From: JACVRW01 sp963808775 | Lineage (GTDB): Bacteria > Actinomycetota > Thermoleophilia > Solirubrobacterales > Thermoleophilaceae | DNA length: 64,000 nucleotides | Direction of reading: 5' to 3' | NCBI GenBank assembly: GCA_963808775.1 | Contig: CAWEGR010000004.1 | Coordinates: 558,001-622,000 of the forward strand | Part shown: in pieces, positions 59,344 through 64,000 of the stretch | Position numbering within the stretch: the first letter of the stretch is position 1 | Layout of the letters: each line of letters begins with the position of its first letter | Translations under genes and position numbers: made by a program | Notes under the pieces: generated by a model | Seen by the model: only the letters and a program-made list of their open reading frames with translations | What the model was told of the DNA's origin: nothing | Databases searched by the model: none

Positions 59344-60878
59344 TCGGCCTCTCCCCCGCTCGCGTAGTCGACGATCGACTTGTCGATCAGCCACTCGACC
59401 GGCGCCTTGTCGTCGGTGTAGACCTCGCCGCCGCGCAACGGCTCCTCGAGCCGCGTCGCGGCCCCCGCCGCGGTGGACCGGAGCCCCGGCGGCAGCGTCG
59501 GGACGGCCGCTCGCAGCCGCTCGGCGGACAGCGGGGCCTCGCTCGCCAGGATCAGCGTGTTCGTCGGTTCGATCGGGTCGCGCAGGACGTGCGGGAAGAC
59601 CTCGGAGATCGTGGCCGTGAGCACCTTCTCGAGCTCGTCCTGTCCCTCCGGGTGACCCGCGTTGACGATCAGCACGCCACCCGGCGCGAGGCGGTCGCGC
59701 ACCGTCTCGAAGAACTCGACGGTGGTGAGGTAGAACGGGATGTAGGGCTGGCGGTAGGCGTCGACCGAGATGACGTCGTAGCGCTCCTCGGCCCGGCGCA
59801 GGAACGGCCGCGCGTCCTCGTGGAACAGCCGCAGGTTCGGGTTGTTCATGTCGAAGTACTCGCGCCCGATGTCGGACAGCTCGGGGTCGATCTCGACGCC
59901 GTCGACCTGCGTCTCGGGGAAGAAGTACTCGTAGGCCCGCGCCGTCGTGCCGGCCGCGTTGCCGAGGATCGCGACCCGCTCCGGCGGCTCCGGGTTCGCC
60001 GCGAACTGGAGCACGAGATGGCCGTCCCAGACGTCCCCCGTCAGCACGGAGGTGGCGCGCTGCGGCCCCTCCGGCCCGGGCTCGCACTCCGCTTCGCAGA
60101 TCGAGTGGTCCGCCTGGCCCTCGTTCAGCTCGAGCGTGCGCGTCCCGTCCGGGTACTCGATCACGCGCGCGTACTGATACTCCGTGTCGGCCTCGTGGAT
60201 GACCACGCCGCCGTCCTCGGTCGAGGCCTTGAGCGTCCCGACCGGCAGCGCGATCAGCAGGGCGATCGCGGCCGGGGCGAGCGCCCAGCGCTTCATGGGA
60301 CGCAGCCCGAGCACGGCGACCACCGCGATCGCGAGCGCGAAGATGAGGAAGGTCCGCCGCGTTCCCACGAGCGGGATGAACAGGAGCGCCGACAGCAGCG
60401 TGCCGACCAGGGAGCCCGCCGTGGAGAGCGCGTAGAGGCGCCCCGCCACGGTCCCCGCCTCGTCGACCGACGTGACCGCGAGGCGGATCGCCCAGGGCGA
60501 GACGGCGCCGAGCAGCAGCACCGGGACCGCCACCAGCACGAGCACGCCGATCAGCGAACCGAGGAAGGCGCCCGCCGAGATCTCGTCGAGCGCCTCGACC
60601 GCCAGGTCGAGCATCGGGTCCGCGGCGAAGGGGACGATCGCGAGCAGCCCGGCCGCGACCAGGGCGAGCATGCAGAGACCGCGCAGCTCGGGCCTGCGGT
60701 CGGCGAGCCGCCCGCCGATCCAGTAGCCGATCGAGAGCGCCACGAGCACGATCCCGATCGTGTTCGCCCACACGACCGTGGACGCGCCGAAGTAGGGAGC
60801 GAGCAGGCGCACGGCGGCGATCTCCGCGCCGAGCGAGCCCGTCCCGACGACGAAGACGAGCAGGGGCAGGGGCGGCAT
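59340..60878 (-). CDS. Membrane-fused spermidine synthase-like protein
   Basis: A 512-residue protein. About seven hydrophobic helices occupy residues 5-220, beginning LLVFVVGTGSLGAEIAAVRL and including GAVSPWAIRLAVTSVDEAGT. The C-terminal part (about 250-505) is a SAM-binding Rossmann domain like spermidine synthase: VAILGNAAGTTARAYEYFFP, DGVEIDPELSDIGREYF and YDVISVDAYRQPYIPFYLTT. Such fused proteins are common in bacteria, and their aminopropyl transfer activity is unproven; GNAAG replaces GGGDG. The ATG at 60878 was chosen. The stop overlaps the DAO CTG. Confidence 0.82.
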   Translation of the reverse strand: MPPLPLLVFVVGTGSLGAEIAAVRLLAPYFGASTVVWANTIGIVLVALSIGYWIGGRLADRRPELRGLCMLALVAAGLLAIVPFAADPMLDLAVEALDEISAGAFLGSLIGVLVLVAVPVLLLGAVSPWAIRLAVTSVDEAGTVAGRLYALSTAGSLVGTLLSALLFIPLVGTRRTFLIFALAIAVVAVLGLRPMKRWALAPAAIALLIALPVGTLKASTEDGGVVIHEADTEYQYARVIEYPDGTRTLELNEGQADHSICEAECEPGPEGPQRATSVLTGDVWDGHLVLQFAANPEPPERVAILGNAAGTTARAYEYFFPETQVDGVEIDPELSDIGREYFDMNNPNLRLFHEDARPFLRRAEERYDVISVDAYRQPYIPFYLTTVEFFETVRDRLAPGGVLIVNAGHPEGQDELEKVLTATISEVFPHVLRDPIEPTNTLILASEAPLSAERLRAAVPTLPPGLRSTAAGAATRLEEPLRGGEVYTDDKAPVEWLIDKSIVDYASGGEAD

Positions 60879-60919
60879 GGCGTTCCGCAGACTAGTGAGC
60901 GGCGGGCGGGCGACCGGGC

Positions 60920-61183
60920 TCAGGGAAGCCCGGTCCATCCCCTCGCGTAGCAGGGCTCTGCGCCGCAGACCTCGACGATGCGGCCGCGCACCTTCAGGAA
61001 CTCCGACTTCTGAACCCGTGCCGAGACCTCGGAGCGCGGCGCGCCGTGCGGGTCCTTGCCCTCGCGCGGCGGCACGTTCGTGAGCGGCGCGGCCGGCGTG
61101 CCCTCACCCTCGGGCGCCGGGTCGGGACGGAACGGCCCGGTGTCCCACCAGACGACGCCCGAGCCGCGCGACGGCAGACGCAG
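60920..61183 (-). CDS. Hypothetical protein, start uncertain
   Basis: About 87 residues if read from CTG 61183. The sequence LPSRGSGVVWWDTGPFRPDP, PLTNVPPREGKDPHGAPRSE and VCGAEPCYARGWTGLP looks like a real protein, with two cysteines at the end, but I cannot name the family. No ATG/GTG/TTG lies between the bioA promoter region and the coding-like start, so either CTG is used or an indel hides the start. Divergent from bioA. Confidence 0.45.
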   Translation of the reverse strand: MRLPSRGSGVVWWDTGPFRPDPAPEGEGTPAAPLTNVPPREGKDPHGAPRSEVSARVQKSEFLKVRGRIVEVCGAEPCYARGWTGLP

Positions 61184-61245
61184 CCCAGGAGTCCTCGGGC
61201 CATAGGGCGGGCACTGTAGCTGGTGGTGCCGTCCTGTTCCGGGCG

Positions 61246-61251
61246 TAGCTT
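61246..61251 (+). promoter_or_regulatory. Candidate -10 (TAGCTT) upstream of bioA
   Basis: TAGCTT ends 8 nt before the bioA ATG at 61260, the same hexamer and nearly the same spacing as at 27284. There is no Shine-Dalgarno, so the transcript is probably leaderless. Confidence 0.4.
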
Positions 61252-61259
61252 GCCCTCCC

Positions 61260-62546
61260 ATGGACCTCGTCGACGCCGACCGCAAGCACCTCTGGCACCC
61301 CTTCACCCAGCAGCGCGGATGGGCGGACGAAGACCCCGTGATCATCGATCGCGGCGAGGGCACCGACCTGGTCGACATCGAGGGACGCCGCTACATCGAC
61401 GGGACATCCTCGCTCTGGTGCAACGTCCACGGCCACGCGCACCCGCGCATCGACGCCGCCGTGCGCGAGCAGCTCGACAGCGTGGCGCACTCGACGATGC
61501 TCGGCCTCAGCCACCGGCCCGCGATCGAGCTCGCGCGGCGGCTCGTCGAGCTCGCACCGGAGGGGCTGACGCGCGTCTTCTACTCGGACTCCGGCTCGAC
61601 CGCGACGGAGATCGCCCTCAAGATGGCGTTCCAGTTCTGGCAGCAGCGAGGCGAGTCGCGGCCGCGCTTCGTCGCGCTCCGGATGGCCTACCACGGGGAC
61701 ACGATCGGCTCGGTCTCGGTCGGCGGGATCGACCTCTTCCACTCGATGTACAGGCCGCTCCTGTTCGACACGCTGAAGGCGGAGCCCGGCGACCTCGACG
61801 CGATGGAGGCACTGCTCGCGCAGCATCACGGCGAGGTGTCGGCGGTGATCATGGAGCCGCTCGTACAGGGCGCCGCCGGGATGCTCGTGCACCCGCCCGG
61901 CTACCTGCGCGGCGTGCGCGAGCTCTGCGACCGCTACGGCGTGCTGCTGATCGCGGACGAGGTGGCCACCGGCTTCGGCCGCACCGGGCGCATGTTCGCC
62001 TGCGAGCACGAGGACGTGGCGCCCGACCTGATGTGCCTCGCGAAGGGGATCACGGGCGGCTACCTGCCGCTCGCGGCCACCCTCGCGACCGAGCGGGTCT
62101 ACGAGGGCTTCCTCGGCGAGTTCGAGGAGTTCCGCACCTTCTTCCACGGCCACACCTACACCGGCAACCCGCTCGCCTGCGCCGCCGCGTCGGCGACCCT
62201 CGACGTCTTCGAGGAGGAGCGGACGCTCGAGCTGTTGCAGCCGAAGATCGAACTGCTCGCGCGGCTGCTCGAGGACGTCGGCGAGCACCCCGCGGTCCAC
62301 GAGGTGAGGCGCGTCGGCTTCATGACCGGGATCGACCTGGGCGAGCACCCGCTGCCCCTGCGCATGGGGCACCGGGTCACCCTCGAGGCCCGCCGCCGCG
62401 GAGCGCTCGTGCGGCCGCTCGGGGACACGGTCGTGCTGATGCCGCCGCTCTCGATCTCCGAGTCGTGCCTGCGCCGGCTCGTCGCGATCACCGCCGAGGC
62501 GATCGACGCGGCCACGGCGCCCGCGGCGCTCTCCGCCGCGGCCTAG
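61260..62546 (+). CDS. bioA: Adenosylmethionine-8-amino-7-oxononanoate aminotransferase
   Basis: A 428-residue class III aminotransferase. KHLWHPFTQQRGW at the N-terminus and GTSSLWCNVHGHAHPRIDAA are BioA-specific. YHGDTIGSVSVGGIDLFHSMY, ADEVATGFGRTG and LAKGITGGYLPLA (PLP lysine) follow. It converts KAPA to DAPA using SAM as amino donor. It lies 6 kb from bioB-bioF-bioD, completing the set from KAPA synthesis to biotin in the window; no bioC/bioH/bioW is seen. The stop overlaps the rubredoxin stop (CTAG). Confidence 0.95.
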   Translation: MDLVDADRKHLWHPFTQQRGWADEDPVIIDRGEGTDLVDIEGRRYIDGTSSLWCNVHGHAHPRIDAAVREQLDSVAHSTMLGLSHRPAIELARRLVELAPEGLTRVFYSDSGSTATEIALKMAFQFWQQRGESRPRFVALRMAYHGDTIGSVSVGGIDLFHSMYRPLLFDTLKAEPGDLDAMEALLAQHHGEVSAVIMEPLVQGAAGMLVHPPGYLRGVRELCDRYGVLLIADEVATGFGRTGRMFACEHEDVAPDLMCLAKGITGGYLPLAATLATERVYEGFLGEFEEFRTFFHGHTYTGNPLACAAASATLDVFEEERTLELLQPKIELLARLLEDVGEHPAVHEVRRVGFMTGIDLGEHPLPLRMGHRVTLEARRRGALVRPLGDTVVLMPPLSISESCLRRLVAITAEAIDAATAPAALSAAA

Positions 62547-62725
62547 CCCTCGTACGGCTCGAAGTCCTTCTTGCGAGCGCCGCAGACCGGGCAGAACCAG
62601 TCGTTCGGGATGTCCTCGAAGGCGGTGCCCGGAGGTATGCCCCCGTCCGGGTCGCCCTCATCGGGGTCGTAGATGAACCCGCAGGACGTGCACATCCACA
62701 TCTGATTCGTCGCGGTCTCGCTCAC
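62543..62725 (-). CDS. Rubredoxin
   Basis: A 60-residue protein (GTG at 62725; an ATG at 62701 would give 52). Two CxxC knuckles, C12-x2-C15 (MCTSCGFIYDPDEGDP) and C45-x2-C48 (WFCPVCGARKKDFEPYE), bind one iron. It is a cytoplasmic one-electron carrier, perhaps for an alkane hydroxylase or a peroxide-reducing enzyme not in the window. Convergent with bioA. Confidence 0.93.
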   Translation of the reverse strand: MSETATNQMWMCTSCGFIYDPDEGDPDGGIPPGTAFEDIPNDWFCPVCGARKKDFEPYEG

Positions 62726-62746
62726 GAGGCGGGCAAGCCTAACGGG

Positions 62747-62752
62747 TAGCCT
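62747..62752 (+). promoter_or_regulatory. Candidate -10 (TAGCCT) for leaderless transcript
   Basis: TAGCCT ends 6 nt before the NUDIX ATG at 62759, in the 33-bp gap after the rubredoxin start. Same hexamer as at 14317. Confidence 0.4.
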
Positions 62753-62758
62753 GGGCCG

Positions 62759-63328
62759 ATGACGCCGCGCGAGGCGGTCTCCGTGATCCTGCTCCGCGAG
62801 GCCCCGGAAGGCCACGAGGTGCTGCTCGTCGAGCGCAATCCGGAGCAGCGCTTCATGGGCGGCGCATGGGTGTTTCCCGGCGGCGCCACGCACGCCGAGG
62901 ACGAGAGCCTCGAGGCCACCGGGCGGCGCGAGCTCGAGGAGGAGGCGGGCGTCAGGCTGCCCCCCGATGCCGACCTCGTCCCGTTCTCACGCTGGATCAC
63001 GCCGGTCGAGGTCCCGGTCCGCTTCGACACCTGGTTCTTCGCCGTCGAGGCTCCGGAGGGAACGGTGGCCGAGCCCGACGGCAGCGAGTGCGTCGACGCG
63101 CGCTGGCTGCGCCCGAGCGAGGCGCTCGCGGCGCGCGGGCGCGGCGAGCTGAAGCTCGTGTTCCCGACGATCAAGCACCTCGAGCTGCTCGACGCGACGC
63201 AGGGGGTCGGCGCGACGCTCGGCGCCGCGCGCGCCCGCGAGGTCGAGCCGGTGCTGCCGAAGGTCGTCGAGCGCGAGGGGGTGCCCGCGATCCTGCTGCC
63301 GGGCGAGCCCGGCTACGAGGACGCGTGA
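62759..63328 (+). CDS. NUDIX hydrolase
   Basis: A 189-residue protein. The Nudix box covers GGATHAEDESLEATGRRELE followed by EEAGVRL, with the REXXEE glutamates intact. VFPGG precedes it as usual, and RWLRPSEALAA follows. The family cleaves nucleoside diphosphates linked to X, including CoA, NADH or oxidised nucleotides. The C-terminal extension (about residues 130-189) resembles the NUDT19/RP2-like branch, suggesting an acyl-CoA or CoA diphosphatase, but this is tentative. The transcript is probably leaderless. Confidence 0.85.
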   Translation: MTPREAVSVILLREAPEGHEVLLVERNPEQRFMGGAWVFPGGATHAEDESLEATGRRELEEEAGVRLPPDADLVPFSRWITPVEVPVRFDTWFFAVEAPEGTVAEPDGSECVDARWLRPSEALAARGRGELKLVFPTIKHLELLDATQGVGATLGAARAREVEPVLPKVVEREGVPAILLPGEPGYEDA

Positions 63329-63368
63329 GCTCCGCAACCCGGGGGCCGCGAGATTGTTCAAGGACGTG

Positions 63369-64000
63369 ATGAAGCGTCTCCTCACCACGGCGGCGGCCAC
63401 GGCGGCCCTGCTCGCCATCCCGGTCGCGGCGGCGCTCGCCGAGGACGTGATCGGCACCGAAGCCGGGGAGACGCTGAACGGCACGGCCGAGCCCGATCAG
63501 ATCTACGGCGAGGGCGGCAACGACACGCTGGTCGGCGGCGCCGCGAGCGACTGGCTCGAGGCGGGCAGCGGCGACGACCAGGTCGACGGCGGCGACGGGC
63601 TCGACTTCGTCATCGGCGGCACGGGCGACGACCACGTGGACGCGGGCAACGGCAACGACGCCGTCTATGCCGGGGCGGGCGAGGACCTCGTCATCGGCGG
63701 AGTGGGCAACGACTCGCTGGTCGGTCAGGCCGACGCCGACCGGCTCTTCGGCGGCGTCGGGCGCGACCGCATCTTCGCGAGCCCGGGCGACGTCGCGGAC
63801 GCCGGCTCGGGCGCCGACCGCGTGAGCGCCGAGGGCGGCGATACGACGATCGTGGCGGGCGGGGGCAACGACACCGTCACGGGCAGCGGCGGCGACATCG
63901 AGGTGCGCGGAAACGGCGGGCGGGACCGAATCCGCACCGTCGGCGAGGGCGCGGATTTCATCTCGGGCGGCGGCGCGGGCGACTCGATCGACTCGGGCGC
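63369..64000 (+). CDS. Secreted RTX-like calcium-binding repeat protein, truncated by window end
   Basis: A signal peptide (MKRLLTTAAATAALLAIPVA, cleavage near ALAED) is followed by dense Gly/Asp nonapeptide repeats: YGEGGNDTLVGGAASDWLEA, GSGDDQVDGGDGLDF, GGTGDDHVDAGNGND and GGVGNDSLVG. The reading frame is open to the end of the window (about 210 residues). It should fold as a Ca2+-loaded parallel beta-roll outside the cell. Compared with the gene at 29609 the repeats begin directly after the signal peptide. A GTG three bases upstream is an alternative start. Confidence 0.82.
   Translation, partial: MKRLLTTAAATAALLAIPVAAALAEDVIGTEAGETLNGTAEPDQIYGEGGNDTLVGGAASDWLEAGSGDDQVDGGDGLDFVIGGTGDDHVDAGNGNDAVYAGAGEDLVIGGVGNDSLVGQADADRLFGGVGRDRIFASPGDVADAGSGADRVSAEGGDTTIVAGGGNDTVTGSGGDIEVRGNGGRDRIRTVGEGADFISGGGAGDSIDSG

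Noticed and set aside
1..64000. tRNA genes, rRNA genes, insertion sequences, integrases or prophage
   Set aside because: No tRNA T-loop/anticodon pattern outside coding sequence, no rRNA segments and no transposase or integrase motifs were found by reading both strands. A tRNAscan or Infernal run would settle the RNA part.

Overview
The window is high-GC DNA with dense, mostly 4-nt-overlapping genes, many GTG/TTG starts, actinobacterial families (DUF3618, Holin-X, TIGR02611, DUF2804), acyl-CoA metabolism and FtnA-type ferritin. This suggests an Actinomycetota genome, most likely Thermoleophilia (Solirubrobacterales/Gaiellales-like); the class is an inference from gene content. No tRNA, rRNA, CRISPR array, prophage or insertion sequence was recognised, and no gene-free stretch exceeds 300 bases.

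Layout. 1-9.8 kb: membrane and envelope genes (AI-2E-type permease, MFS exporter, SHOCT protein, CYTH-like protein, PAS-LuxR regulator, histidine kinase, ClC channel, K+ channel, sulfotransferase, GNAT, DUF3618/Holin-X cluster). 9.8-14.3 kb: TetR regulator, nitrilase, DUF2804 and two tandem CapA-like proteins around a palindromic operator. 14.3-23.6 kb: alcohol dehydrogenase, MerR, AMACR-like CoA-transferase, BKACE enzyme, carboxyltransferase, arginase-family enzyme, enoyl-CoA hydratase, UspA, alkyltransferase-like protein. 23.6-35.2 kb: secreted GH15 enzyme, flavin disulfide oxidoreductase, two acyl-CoA dehydrogenases, amidase, RTX-like protein, HerA-like ATPase, SDR. 35.2-39.3 kb: homogentisate branch of tyrosine catabolism with an Lrp regulator. 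39.3-45.3 kb: ferritin, carotenoid oxygenase, PadR, lactonase-like MBL, lytic transglycosylase, PlsC. 45.4-51 kb: Ser/Thr kinase plus FHA-HTH protein, glycerol kinase, hydrolase-cyclase fusion. 51-62.5 kb: biotinyl carrier, crotonase, bioB-bioF-bioD, MarR locus, acyl-CoA synthetase, DAO, spermidine-synthase-like protein, bioA. 62.5-64 kb: rubredoxin, NUDIX, and a second RTX-like protein cut by the window end.

Themes. Acyl-CoA and amino-acid catabolism dominates (dehydrogenases, crotonases, racemase/CoA-transferase, BKACE, carboxyltransferase, HPD/HGD), with biotin synthesis and a stand-alone biotinyl carrier nearby. A 25-bp operator is shared by the BKACE operon and an acyl-CoA dehydrogenase promoter 9 kb away. 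Several start sites fit leaderless transcription (TANNNT 6-8 nt before ATG/GTG), and three genes appear to start with CTG inside a CTGA stop-start overlap.

Cautions. About fifteen genes carry a single-base frameshift, nearly all +1 insertions, which points to sequence error rather than pseudogenes; one of them creates a false BioB-BioF fusion. The most novel-looking locus is 39.55-39.80 kb, where three consecutive stem-loops, with G-U wobbles favouring the + strand, lie between two copies of the 3' end of the ferritin gene.
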